Shown: positions 42,521 through 50,600 of the stretch, piece after piece | How positions within the stretch are numbered: position 1 is the stretch's first letter | How the letters are laid out: each line of letters starts with the position of its first letter | NCBI GenBank assembly: GCA_964347995.1 | Contig: CAYGBA010000003.1 | Span: 1 to 51,409 of the forward strand | Length of the DNA: 51,409 nucleotides | DNA from: GCA-020348365 sp964347995 | GTDB lineage: Archaea > Thermoproteota > Bathyarchaeia > Bathyarchaeales > Bathyarchaeaceae | Direction of reading: 5' to 3' | Notes under the pieces: generated by a model | What the model saw: only the letters and a program-made list of their open reading frames with translations | Databases searched by the model: none | Told to the model about the DNA's origin: nothing | Program-made: the position numbers and the translations under genes

Positions 42521-42567
42521 TTAGCGCTTTTATAGATGAGTTTCTGAATTATGTTTCGGGGACTCTG

Positions 42568-42828
42568 TTGAAGAGAGCCTACCATCCTAAAGCCTTCCTT
42601 TCATTGAAGAGGAACATTTGGCCTGGTCTAGTCTCCAGAACCCAGATAGTTTCGCGGCTTGAAAAAGGAGCGCTAAGCGCCAAAGCTATTGCGCAAGAAA
42701 CCAAGTTGAGCTATTCGGCGACTCTGTACCATCTTCATCTTCTCGAAGCTGAGAATATACTTGCGCGTAGGGGCAAGAAACCCTACTTCTGGGAGCTAAC
42801 TGGTGCCGGGCAGCAGAGATTGACGTAA
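42568..42828 (+). CDS. Small ArsR-like winged-helix protein
   Basis: The 86-residue protein consists of one winged helix: 'RTQIVSRLEKGALSAKAIAQETKLSYSATLYHLHLLEAENILARRGKKPYFWELTGAGQQRL'. The recognition helix is 'SYSATLYHLHLLEAENI' (in blocks). The start is TTG at 42568 behind GGGGA. It follows the PolD large subunit by 47 bases on the same strand and may share its transcript. The target is unknown. Confidence 0.8.
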   Translation: MKRAYHPKAFLSLKRNIWPGLVSRTQIVSRLEKGALSAKAIAQETKLSYSATLYHLHLLEAENILARRGKKPYFWELTGAGQQRLT

Positions 42829-42932
42829 GGCTGACCAATGTTTTCCACATCTCACGCTTAACGTGGGTCCTCAACTTACCAAAAACCTTAAGAATCTTCT
42901 GCATAGGATGATGCGTTGTGGAGTGAACACGC

Positions 42933-43262
42933 ATGGTTTACTGTACTAAGTGTGGTGCTGAGAATCCTGATGATGCTAAGGTATGTACTCAGTGCGGTGC
43001 ATCTCTATATCCCGGAGCGCCGCCAACTCGGAGATACGAGCGTCGCAGATTTGAAGAAGAATGTTTTGGGATTCCGAGAGGTAGCACGATCGTGGCCTTG
43101 GCCCTCGGTGCAATGATTCTTATCTGGGGTCTTGTATGGCTTCTGCAACAACCTGGTATTGAATTAATCCCCGCAGGAATATCTGCTTGGCCTTTCGCAA
43201 TAATCATCTTAGGAATATTGATTGTCATCGGCGCCATCCGTGGGCTGAGTCGCAGATACTGA
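42933..43262 (+). CDS. Zinc-ribbon membrane protein
   Basis: A short zinc ribbon opens the protein ('YCTKCGAENPDDAKVCTQCGASL', residues 3-25). A Pro/Arg-rich linker and two transmembrane helices follow (about 52-72 and 84-103). The ribbon would face the cytoplasm. The layout is common in archaea and the function is unknown. A second zinc-ribbon protein of the same general build lies at 45675-45992. Confidence 0.78.
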   Translation: MVYCTKCGAENPDDAKVCTQCGASLYPGAPPTRRYERRRFEEECFGIPRGSTIVALALGAMILIWGLVWLLQQPGIELIPAGISAWPFAIIILGILIVIGAIRGLSRRY

Positions 43263-43277
43263 ACTCTTTTTCGGGTC

Positions 43278-44012
43278 CTAACAGGCTTCACATGGAGTTC
43301 TGCAGGTATGAGAGATTCTCCAGTGGTCCCACTGTGAGAGCAGTATGCGCGTTAGCAGCCAAAAAACGGTTAAGACAACCAGAAACAAATCGGCGAAGAG
43401 GCTTTGAATGATTTGGTCGATTCCGATCAGAGCCAAGAAGGCGCCTAAGACAAAAAATGTGTTTGCCATTAGGCGAACTAGGGTTCTGAATCTAAACTGG
43501 AACAGCCCTAAGCCGACTCCTAGAGTTCCCATAAAAACTGCTAGAGAAGCGTTCTGTTCGATATGCCAATAACCGAGGAAATACGTGATTGTTCCAGCCA
43601 TGGTCATGAGTGCTCCCAGAAGCAATCCTGTGCACGCCGCACAGAAGGTTTTCCTATCTGTCTGAACCACATGAGCAGAAAAGTTTCCGCAGTCGGGGTG
43701 ATGCCCTCGCAGATTTGGAGCGCTCTCATGAGAATCAAGATCTTTCTCGTTAGCACTGATATCGCCCTCTTCTTTTGCCCAATGAGACATTGCAGAACAC
43801 TGCTTTGGGAAGAAGACCGCGATGATTCCAAATAGACAGATTGCTCCAAAGATTGAGCCAATCACTGGTTTTCGCCAAGGAAGGTTATCTTCTATAGTTG
43901 GCGGGTTGATCGCAAGCGTTGCTACGAGGATTAGTCCGAAGAATGAAACGGCTATCATGAAGATCAGAATATGGCTACGAGGCAGACTGTGAGGCATGAA
44001 ATCAAATCTCAA
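43278..44012 (-). CDS. Cysteine-rich polytopic membrane protein (DUF2085-like)
   Basis: Six hydrophobic segments are predicted (about 15-35, 50-68, 128-150, 155-175, 185-205 and 208-230). 'GHHPDCGNFSAHVVQTDRKTFCAACTGLLLGAL' between the second and third resembles the DUF2085 signature (a Cys, then Arg and a CARCTG-like motif). The C terminus adds 'CRTPCEAC'. These cysteines and histidines could bind a metal. The start overlaps the stop of the upstream radical SAM gene by four bases, so the two proteins are made together. Confidence 0.75.
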   Translation of the reverse strand: MRFDFMPHSLPRSHILIFMIAVSFFGLILVATLAINPPTIEDNLPWRKPVIGSIFGAICLFGIIAVFFPKQCSAMSHWAKEEGDISANEKDLDSHESAPNLRGHHPDCGNFSAHVVQTDRKTFCAACTGLLLGALMTMAGTITYFLGYWHIEQNASLAVFMGTLGVGLGLFQFRFRTLVRLMANTFFVLGAFLALIGIDQIIQSLFADLFLVVLTVFWLLTRILLSQWDHWRISHTCRTPCEAC

Positions 44013-45514
44013 AAGAGTGCTCTGAACTGCTCTACGATGCCTTGAGTGGCCATGTACCTGTAGACTCTCCTTCTCAATTCGTTGGTGGAGAAGAGCCCGC
44101 GTAGTCTTCTACTCCAAGAGCCGAAGAAGCTTCGGTAGCATCTGTAGAGTTCCTCTTGGACCTCTTCTCTAGAGAGCGTCTCTGTCGGCATGATGGCGTG
44201 AACCATGTCATAGTGGGCCCAGTTGAAGTCCTCTATCCAACCATTCTGCTTGGCCTCCTCAAAGATTTCGGTGCCTGGAAATGGGGTGAGGATGGCGAAG
44301 ATGGTGAGGTCGGGATCGAGGGCGTTCACAAACTCCCTCAGGCTTGCTATGGACTCGGCGCTGTCTTTGCGTTCGCCGATGATGAACATTGCTTGGGCGA
44401 ATATGTCGTTCTCTTGTAACAGTCTGACAGCCTTTTTGGCATCGTCAGGTGTGATATCCTTCTTGAATGTTTTGAGCTTGGACGGGCTTGGGCTTTCCAC
44501 TCCTAGAAGGACCCAGCGGAGACCCGATTTCCGCATCTTGGGCAGGAGTTCACGGTTCTTCACAACGTCGTCGCACCTTATCTGCGTAAACCACATCATA
44601 TCATCAGGAATTTCCTGCCGAATAATCTCTTCAGCCATTTCGTTTGCACGTTTGCCAAGCGTGAAGTTGTCATCTGTCAGCCAGATGAATCTGCTTCCGT
44701 AGTTTTGATAGCAGAACTTTATTTCGTCTGCGATTCGCTTGGGTGATTTTGTTCTCCACTTCCCTTGCCAGTGTCTCCATTGGGTGCAGAATGTGCAGCG
44801 GTGTGAGCAGCCTCTTGAGCCTTCAACTAGTGCGTAGGGGGTTTTTGGACCCGCCATCGCTGTGAAGTGATATTCGTGAACTACCTCTTCTACGAAGTGG
44901 TATCCTGGATAGGGAAGGGTGTCTAGGTTCTTAATCAGAGGGCGCGGAGGATTGTGGTGGACTTTTCCATTGTGTCTGAAGGAGACGCCCCTTATCTCTG
45001 AGAGAGATGCTCTTCTTTTTTCTGCTTTTTTGACTAGTTCTGCGAGAGTCTGTTCTCCCTCCCCACGGATGATAACGTCGATTTCAGGGTATGCCTCTAG
45101 GCTCTCTTGGGCTGTTGCAGTGAAGTGTTGCCCGCCGGCGACTGTCAGAATATCGGGGGCTACTCTTTTCGCTGTTTCAAGGGTTCTGACCGCGACGTAT
45201 GAGTTGCATGTGGCTAGTGCGCTTGACGCCACAATGTCTGGGTTAGAAGATTCTATATTCCTTTCTAGGCCTTTCCAGTCCACCTGCTCAGCGTTGCAGT
45301 CCAGCACCTCTATCTCTACGTCTTTGATCTTGTTCTCTAGGTATGCTGCAAGTTGAAGAATTCCGTATGGGGGCGGCAAGTACTCTCCCATGACGAACCA
45401 GTAGTCCTTGGGCGGTTCGACGAAGAGAATTCTCACGCCCTCTTCAGCCTCAGCTACAAAGGTTGATGATTGGTCTTTTAAGAGTGCTGATGATTTGTGT
45501 GGCGGGTGTTTCAA
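44009..45514 (-). CDS. B12-binding domain radical SAM protein
   Basis: A cobalamin-binding-like Rossmann domain spans about 25-190 ('ILFVEPPKDYWFVMGEYLPPPYGILQLAAYLE', 'VAGGQHFTATAQE'). A radical SAM domain follows, with the [4Fe-4S] cysteines C236, C240 and C243 in 'GCSHRCTFC'. The architecture matches the BchE/HpnJ/P-methylase group, whose members methylate or rearrange unreactive carbons in lipids, cofactors or natural products. The canonical DxHxxG cobalamin motif is not obvious, so B12 binding is uncertain. The start is TTG. Coupling to the membrane protein gene downstream suggests a membrane-located substrate. Confidence 0.88.
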   Translation of the reverse strand: MKHPPHKSSALLKDQSSTFVAEAEEGVRILFVEPPKDYWFVMGEYLPPPYGILQLAAYLENKIKDVEIEVLDCNAEQVDWKGLERNIESSNPDIVASSALATCNSYVAVRTLETAKRVAPDILTVAGGQHFTATAQESLEAYPEIDVIIRGEGEQTLAELVKKAEKRRASLSEIRGVSFRHNGKVHHNPPRPLIKNLDTLPYPGYHFVEEVVHEYHFTAMAGPKTPYALVEGSRGCSHRCTFCTQWRHWQGKWRTKSPKRIADEIKFCYQNYGSRFIWLTDDNFTLGKRANEMAEEIIRQEIPDDMMWFTQIRCDDVVKNRELLPKMRKSGLRWVLLGVESPSPSKLKTFKKDITPDDAKKAVRLLQENDIFAQAMFIIGERKDSAESIASLREFVNALDPDLTIFAILTPFPGTEIFEEAKQNGWIEDFNWAHYDMVHAIMPTETLSREEVQEELYRCYRSFFGSWSRRLRGLFSTNELRRRVYRYMATQGIVEQFRALF

Positions 45515-45674
45515 GAGAAGCGTGTTAATTTGCTGATTTAGGTGGGCTATGGCTTATGGCTCAACGCGAAGAGTTGCATTCCGAGGGCAAGGACGAACTC
45601 GTTCCAGCGATGAACAGCTTGATTAGTGAGTAGGTTCATATTCACACAATGAGAAGCGTGCAGGAGGTGTGGGA

Positions 45675-45992
45675 TTGACTTTCTGTGGGCGGTGTGGGGC
45701 GGAGTTGCCTGAGGGCGCGAGGTATTGTCCTTCCTGTGGGACTGTGGTGGGCGAGGGTGTGAGGGAGAAGTTCTCTGTCTCGGCTGACAACCTCGTGAAG
45801 AGAGTGAAGGAGTTGCTTCATGAGGGAAACGTCAGGCGGATAAGTATCAAGGACGAGGAAGGGAAGGTTCTGTTAGAGATGCCTGTGACGGTTGGCGTTG
45901 TGGGAGTGATCTTGGCTCCTTGGCTGGCGGCACTTGGGGCAATCGCGGCTCTGGCTACGAGATGCACCTTGACTGTTGAAAGAAAGGAATGA
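45675..45992 (+). CDS. DUF4342 domain protein with N-terminal zinc ribbon
   Basis: Residues 3-23 form a zinc ribbon ('FCGRCGAELPEGARYCPSCG'). The DUF4342 domain follows: 'VSADNLVKRVKELLHEGNVRRISIKDEEGKVLLEMPVTVGV' and a hydrophobic 'ILAPWLAALGAIAALATR' that may insert in a membrane. A GTG at 45669 lies too close to AGGAGGTG (45662-45669), so the TTG at 45675 is taken as the start. The function of the family is unknown. Confidence 0.8.
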   Translation: MTFCGRCGAELPEGARYCPSCGTVVGEGVREKFSVSADNLVKRVKELLHEGNVRRISIKDEEGKVLLEMPVTVGVVGVILAPWLAALGAIAALATRCTLTVERKE

Positions 45993-46028
45993 CCTGGATT
46001 TCACTTTAGGTTGATGTGAATTTTCTCT

Positions 46029-46316
46029 TTATAGAGGGCAGGTGCATGGGTTTTCCTGGCATTTCGGGCACTTTTTATCGTATTTTCTTAGTGCAGCCTC
46101 TTCTATGTCTACGTTGACCACGTTTGCCAAGGAGGATAACCAGGCGAGGACGTCGGCAAATTCATCTGCTAAGGCGTCCTCGTCTTTTTCCATCAGGGCT
46201 TCTTCCAGCTCTTCAACCTCGTCTACAAGCCACTCGTAGGTTCCTTTTGCTCTACGCTTTGAGTCTCTGTGAAAATAGATCTGTCTCATCATATCCTGAA
46301 ACTCGCGAAGACGCAT
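46029..46316 (-). CDS. MazG-like nucleotide pyrophosphohydrolase
   Basis: The 95-residue all-helical protein has the MazG metal motif EExxE and ExxD: E33, E36, E52 and D55 in 'WLVDEVEELEEAL' and 'LADEFADVLAWL'. It probably hydrolyses non-canonical or excess NTPs to NMP and pyrophosphate. A cysteine motif closes the protein ('CPKCQENPCTCPL'). The ATG at 46316 follows GGAGAGGAAGGGG. A longer open frame upstream runs across the divergent cupin gene and is not coding. Confidence 0.88.
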   Translation of the reverse strand: MRLREFQDMMRQIYFHRDSKRRAKGTYEWLVDEVEELEEALMEKDEDALADEFADVLAWLSSLANVVNVDIEEAALRKYDKKCPKCQENPCTCPL

Positions 46317-46416
46317 CCCCTTCCTCTCCTCTTGAGACAATTCGTCTTCTTGCTGGCTTAGAGCGTAGTTTCTAATATTTAGAGTTGTGTATATGAAGTT
46401 AATGGAATGATCAAAA

Positions 46417-46764
46417 ATGGAAGGGCAACAATATTTTAACCTAGATGATGTTGCTTGGCTGGAATTTGGACATGTCACGAGAGGGGTGTTTGTCAAAGAT
46501 TTGGCTACAAGGGCCTTCACGGAGAAGTTCAATCTCTCATTGTTCAAGGTGGAACCAGATGGGGAATTTCCCAAGCATAAGCACTCGCACGCGCATGTCC
46601 TATACTTTCTGAGAGGCAAGGGAGAATGCTGGGTTGGCTCCAGAAGTTATCAGATCAAACCTGGTGATGTGGCGTTGGTTCCAAAGGAAGAAGAGCATGG
46701 TTACAGAAACACAGGGAAGGATGATCTATTGCTTTTAGTGTTGAATTTTCCGGCTACGAGATGA
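46417..46764 (+). CDS. Cupin domain protein
   Basis: A single cupin barrel is present. The first metal motif is 'FPKHKHSHAHVLYFLRGKGE' with histidines at 54, 56, 58 and 60, and the second is 'KPGDVALVPKEEEHGYRN'. Small cupins of this kind bind a divalent metal and act as enzymes or sensors. Nothing in the sequence fixes the substrate. It is divergent from the MazG-like gene. Confidence 0.85.
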   Translation: MEGQQYFNLDDVAWLEFGHVTRGVFVKDLATRAFTEKFNLSLFKVEPDGEFPKHKHSHAHVLYFLRGKGECWVGSRSYQIKPGDVALVPKEEEHGYRNTGKDDLLLLVLNFPATR

Positions 46765-46836
46765 ATTCTACAAGTTTAACCGCAGAAGACTCTTTTGGAC
46801 GCGTGCGCGCGCAAGCGCATGGACTATACTAAGGCT

Positions 46837-46845
46837 ATTATATAA
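46837..46845 (+). promoter_or_regulatory. TATA box for the GIY-YIG gene
   Basis: ATTATATAA spans about 46837-46844, which fits a TATA box with initiation near 46868, followed by the small hairpin GACGA/TCGTC at 46865-46880. The run of alternating purines and pyrimidines GCGTGCGCGCGC (46801-46812) lies just upstream. Confidence 0.45.
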
Positions 46846-46899
46846 GCCGCATTAATAGGGTCCCGACGAATTCAGTCGTCAGCTATGAGACGATGCTGC

Positions 46900-47148
46900 A
46901 TGCCATACTATGTTTACATTCTTCTTTGTGAAGATGGAAGCTATTACACCGGATATACCAAAGACGTGAAATGTCGGGTTGCACAGCATGAGAAAGGTCA
47001 AGCCTCTAGGTACACAAGGATGCATAAACCCGAGAAGATAGTGTATGTCGAGAAATTCGACAGCCGTGGTGAAGCTATGAGGAGAGAAAGAGAAATTAAA
47101 TCACTGAGCCACAGCAAGAAAGAAAGATTGGCAAATGCGCGGGCGTGA
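46900..47148 (+). CDS. GIY-YIG domain protein (YhbQ/UPF0213-like)
   Basis: The protein is one GIY-YIG nuclease domain: 'YYVYILLCEDGSYYTGYTKDVKCRVAQHEKGQASRYTRMHKPEKIVYVEKFDSRGEAMRREREIKSLS', covering residues 3-70, with the catalytic Tyr pair, Arg and the Glu of 'REREIK'. Stand-alone members are of unsettled function and are thought to act in DNA repair. ATGs at 46885 and 46900 are both possible. I chose the second because it matches the family N terminus. Confidence 0.88.
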   Translation: MPYYVYILLCEDGSYYTGYTKDVKCRVAQHEKGQASRYTRMHKPEKIVYVEKFDSRGEAMRREREIKSLSHSKKERLANARA

Positions 47149-47226
47149 GAATGTAATATGGATTGCCAGTTAGAAATGTATATAAGTTAAGCTCTTGGAA
47201 TAGGCATTGAGGAAAAGCAGGAATGA

Positions 47227-48618
47227 GTGACCGAGAAACAGATTCGTAGAAGACGTTTTTCGAATCACAGAGAGTCGCCAGAGTGTTCTTTGCCTCGTGG
47301 ATTCCTCGACCAGCGTTCTAAGGCAACCAAGAATGTAGCGGATTCTATCGGTGAATCGGATAAGCATGGGTGCTCAGAAAAGCAGAATGTTTCCAGTGGA
47401 GAAGAGGTTAGGGGGGTTGACCATCGAAACCTCGGTAAGCAGCTTGATCTCTTCTCGATAGACGAGGAAACTGGTGTGGGGCTTGTCTTGTGGCATCCAA
47501 AGGGCGCCCTAGTGCGGAAGATACTGAGGGATTTCTTGGAGGAGGAGCATCTCAAGCATAGGTACAAGCTGGTTTCTACGCCGCACATCGCCCGTGGAGA
47601 GCTTTGGAAGACCTCTGGGCACTTGGAGTACTATCGGGAGAACATGTACGTTTTTGAGAGGAATGGAGAGACCTATGTGGTGAAGCCGATGAACTGTCCC
47701 TTTCATATTCAGATCTACAAGTCGCAGCCGAGGAGCTACAGGGACCTTCCGATCAGATACGCGGAGTTGGGCACTGTGTACCGCCTGGAGCGGTCAGGAA
47801 CGCTGCATGGTCTTCTCCGTGTGAGGGGCTTCACGCAAGACGACGCCCACATCTTCTGCGCACGTGAACAGCTTGAAGAGGAGATTTCGGGGATCCTAGA
47901 CCTAGTAGAGAGCATCCTGGGGACGTTAGGCTTCTCTGAGTACAGGGTTGAGCTCTCGCTGAGAGACCCGAAGCAGCCTGAGAAGTACATGGGTTCAAGC
48001 GAAGACTGGGACTTGGCTCAGGAAGCATTGGCTAAGGCTTTAGAGAGAAAAGGTGTTCCCTACAATGAGGCGTTGGGTGAGGCGGTTTTCTATGGGCCAA
48101 AGATCGATGTGAAGATTGTTGACTCCTTGGGGAGAGAGTGGCAATGTTCAACGATTCAGTTTGACTTCAACCTGCCGAAACGTTTCAATGTGACTTTCGT
48201 CGGACCAGATGGCCAAGAGCATGCTGTTGTGATGATACACAGAACGCTGCTGGGGTCCATTGAGCGCTTCTTTGGGATAATGATCGAACACTATGGTGGA
48301 AACCTTCCGGTTTGGTTGGCTCCGGTGCAGGTGAAAGTCTTGCCCATCGGCGATGAGTACAGCCGATACGGTGAGGAGACCCATAAGAAACTCCTAAATC
48401 GAGGAATTAGATGCGAGCTGGACGACAGCTCATCAACTATAGGCTACAAGATAAGGGAGGCTGAAATACAGAAGGTTCCGTACATGGTCATATGCGGTGA
48501 GAGGGAAGTCGAATTTGATATGCTGTCGATTAGGAGGCACACGGTTGGCGATCTCGGGCGCTTCAGCTTGGAATCCTTTGTTTATATGATTGAAGAGGAT
48601 GTTCGGAAGAAGCGTTGA
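47227..48618 (+). CDS. thrS: Bacterial-type threonyl-tRNA synthetase, catalytic form without editing domain
   Basis: The protein charges tRNA-Thr. It starts the conserved part at 'VDHRNLGKQLDLFS' (64-77), which in full-length ThrRS follows the TGS and N2 editing domains. Both are missing here. A 63-residue low-complexity basic extension takes their place. The class II catalytic core is complete, with zinc ligand C157 in 'PMNCPFH', 'YRLERSGTLHGLLRVRGFTQDD' (motif 2) and 'NLPVWLAPVQV' (motif 3), followed by the anticodon-binding domain. Split ThrRS of this type is known in Crenarchaeota, where a separate gene supplies editing. The start is GTG. The N-terminal boundary is uncertain. Confidence 0.92.
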   Translation: MTEKQIRRRRFSNHRESPECSLPRGFLDQRSKATKNVADSIGESDKHGCSEKQNVSSGEEVRGVDHRNLGKQLDLFSIDEETGVGLVLWHPKGALVRKILRDFLEEEHLKHRYKLVSTPHIARGELWKTSGHLEYYRENMYVFERNGETYVVKPMNCPFHIQIYKSQPRSYRDLPIRYAELGTVYRLERSGTLHGLLRVRGFTQDDAHIFCAREQLEEEISGILDLVESILGTLGFSEYRVELSLRDPKQPEKYMGSSEDWDLAQEALAKALERKGVPYNEALGEAVFYGPKIDVKIVDSLGREWQCSTIQFDFNLPKRFNVTFVGPDGQEHAVVMIHRTLLGSIERFFGIMIEHYGGNLPVWLAPVQVKVLPIGDEYSRYGEETHKKLLNRGIRCELDDSSSTIGYKIREAEIQKVPYMVICGEREVEFDMLSIRRHTVGDLGRFSLESFVYMIEEDVRKKR

Positions 48619-48637
48619 TGTCGATTTGAGAGAATGA

Positions 48638-49087
48638 TTAGGCAATGCCTTTGAAGCTGCCAAGGTTTGTTTGGCCCTTCTTGAGTATGTGCATCACCTT
48701 CACGGCCTTTGTCTCTAAATAAGCTGAGATGAAACGACGGTGGCAGTACTTTGGATTCGGCTCTAGACACATTATGCAGACCTTCTTCTGTCTAGCCACC
48801 TCCAGAAGTCTCTCTATACCATCCTTAAACTGCTGAGTCTTCATGTGAGCTTTGTATCCGCCTCGGCGATATCCGCCAAGCTCTTCACCCATCCAGACAT
48901 ACTCAATTCCATGTTGACCAAGCCATCGCTCCATCTCCTCACGCTTAAAATGCTCAACTTTTGAGGTGGGAAACCTACGAATATCAGCCAGAACCTCGAT
49001 TCCGTGCTCCTCAAGCAGATCCAGAAAATACTTGATAGACCGATTGCTATGGCCTATAGTTTTTATAGAGAATTTGCCGCGTCGCAT
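48638..49087 (-). CDS. DUF488 family protein
   Basis: Family motifs are clear: 'IKTIGHSNRSIKYFLDLLEEHGIEVLADIRRFPTSKVEHFKREEM' (residues 8-51), 'GIEYVWMGEELGGYRRGG', and 'VCIMCLEPNPKYCHRRFISAYL' with the conserved Cys residues. DUF488 proteins are small globular proteins of unknown function. The gene is convergent with thrS, 20 bases apart. GGAG-type sequences before the ATG are not evident. Confidence 0.9.
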   Translation of the reverse strand: MRRGKFSIKTIGHSNRSIKYFLDLLEEHGIEVLADIRRFPTSKVEHFKREEMERWLGQHGIEYVWMGEELGGYRRGGYKAHMKTQQFKDGIERLLEVARQKKVCIMCLEPNPKYCHRRFISAYLETKAVKVMHILKKGQTNLGSFKGIA

Positions 49088-49371
49088 CTTTTAGCACACA
49101 CTGATAGACTTCGTATCTCCCTGGAACGACAGATTTCTATTAAATGTTGAGCCTTCGGCTGGGCATCTACCCACTTCAGTGTAATACGGAGTTTCTATCC
49201 GCTTCTATTGAGAGCCTATTTGCCTGAAATTGAAGAAGTAGGTTAGAGCCATATATGAATGCGTGCACATCTTGATTAGAGGATCCCCTCGTAGATTTTC
49301 AATATTGATTAGAAATTAGCAATTTTTTTTAGTATCTGATAAAAAATGGTTAAAGGTTGGAGTAGACCGTT

Positions 49372-49779
49372 ATGGGTAAACAGATAAAGGAAATTGAGGG
49401 CATTGGACCTACCTACGCTGAGAAGCTTGCAGGTATGGGCATATCTACTGTTCATGCTCTGCTGGACAAAGGATGCACAGAGTGGGGACGAAAGGAGATA
49501 GCAGAGAAGACCGGCATTGCTGAGCCTTTAATCTTAGAGTGGGTGAACATGGCAGATCTTTTCAGGATCGAGGGAATCGGAGAAGAATATGCGGATCTAC
49601 TGGAAGAAGCAGGGGTAGACACTGTTGTAGAGCTTTCAAAGAGGGTGCCAGAAAATCTGCATGCAAGGATGGAAGAAGTGAATGAACAGAAGAAACTAGT
49701 GAAGCAGTCACCAACGCTCGACGTGGTAGAGAAGTGGGTAGAAACAGCCAAAACGTTACCAAGGCAGGTTGAATATTAG
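49372..49779 (+). CDS. DUF4332 helix-hairpin-helix protein
   Basis: Two helix-hairpin-helix units are visible: 'IEGIGPTYAEKLAGMGISTVHALL' (8-31) and 'IEGIGEEYADLLEEAGVDTVVELS' (67-90). They lead into a helical C terminus, as in DUF4332. Such domains bind nucleic acid non-specifically. The rest of the protein carries no catalytic motif. GGAG precedes the ATG by about 12 bases. A T8 tract follows the stop. Confidence 0.85.
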   Translation: MGKQIKEIEGIGPTYAEKLAGMGISTVHALLDKGCTEWGRKEIAEKTGIAEPLILEWVNMADLFRIEGIGEEYADLLEEAGVDTVVELSKRVPENLHARMEEVNEQKKLVKQSPTLDVVEKWVETAKTLPRQVEY

Positions 49780-49815
49780 CTCCAAGAAAACTCTGAACTG
49801 AGAGTTCACGACTAT

Positions 49816-49831
49816 CCTTTCTCTTTTTTTT
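49816..49831 (+). terminator. T-tract terminator after the DUF4332 gene
   Basis: A pyrimidine run ends in eight consecutive T residues (49824-49831) about 45 bases after the stop codon. It lies between convergent genes and should end the plus-strand transcript. Confidence 0.5.
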
Positions 49832-49844
49832 GCGTCGATCAGAC

Positions 49845-50018
49845 TCATACTCTATAATTGACCGGACTAGCTCTCTTTTGAACGACCAAAGGGTTTCTAA
49901 CTCTTAGAATTTTTTCTTCTCCACTGATCCTATTGACAAAGCTGATGTGGACATTTCCCGTTCTGTACACTGTCAACTTTATCCTGTAGATACCAACCTC
50001 CATCTGCTTTCTTTGCAT
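49845..50018 (-). CDS. Small basic beta-rich protein, 57 residues
   Basis: I do not recognise the family. The predicted strands 'VGIYRIKLTVYR', 'NVHISFVNR' and 'EKILRVRNPLVV' suggest a small beta barrel or hairpin, and the protein is basic. The main evidence for coding is the start: on the minus strand GGAGATC lies five bases before the ATG at 50018, an excellent ribosome-binding site. Confidence 0.5.
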   Translation of the reverse strand: MQRKQMEVGIYRIKLTVYRTGNVHISFVNRISGEEKILRVRNPLVVQKRASPVNYRV

Positions 50019-50135
50019 CGCTTGATCTCCTGGATCACTGCGGCTCTTCATATTACGCTAACATTCCGTAGAAAATAAGTCAAGTTACTACTAATCACAT
50101 ATTTCTGAAAAAGATACATGCATACGCAGGCAAAG

Positions 50136-50483
50136 TTACAATGATGCTTCTAACGTTTGCAGGTTTGTCAGGTTGTGGAGAAAGACCGAAAGGTACATGG
50201 AGAGAGCCATAGTTAGAATGATGGCTCCGACCAAGATGGCTAGAGGGCTATTCATCTCTATGCTGATTTTGTACAGAACGTAGATGAAGATGGCGGATAT
50301 GATGAAGCCGAGTATGTGTCCAGCAAGCAAGCCTGTGGTTTGCATCATCAATCGTGGAATGGGACTCGCTTCAGTAGCGTGACCATTGCTAAAGATGAGG
50401 TACGAACAGATTTTTTCTAGACCGCTGAAGAGAATGGCTAGAATCAGGAAGACTCGTAGTAGCCATAGAGAACCGTGGCTCAT
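50136..50483 (-). CDS. Hypothetical polytopic membrane protein
   Basis: The 115-residue protein has about four transmembrane helices: 'LWLLRVFLILAILFSGLEKI' (6-25), 'LLAGHILGFIISAIFIYVLY' (51-70), 'SPLAILVGAIILTMALSMYLSVF' (79-101) and a weaker segment between the first two. Charged residues are few. No family or catalytic motif is recognised. A purine-rich GAGAAAGG precedes the ATG. Confidence 0.65.
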   Translation of the reverse strand: MSHGSLWLLRVFLILAILFSGLEKICSYLIFSNGHATEASPIPRLMMQTTGLLAGHILGFIISAIFIYVLYKISIEMNSPLAILVGAIILTMALSMYLSVFLHNLTNLQTLEASL

Positions 50484-50600
50484 CCTTTCTCAAGTGATTT
50501 AAAGAATTAGAATCTAAGAGCATTATTTCGAAGTAGCTTATATGCTGGCTTTCTACACGGCTTCTACCTTAGAATATGCGCTTTAGCTTTGGGCTCCGTG

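Noticed and set aside
45556..45633. Possible 25-codon acidic peptide before the DUF4342 gene
   Set aside because: Too short to judge, with only a weak upstream GGTGGG and no homology I can recognise.
46317..46619. N-terminal extension of the MazG-like frame by about 100 codons
   Set aside because: It is antisense to the divergent cupin gene. The ATG at 46316 has a good ribosome-binding site and gives the normal MazG length.
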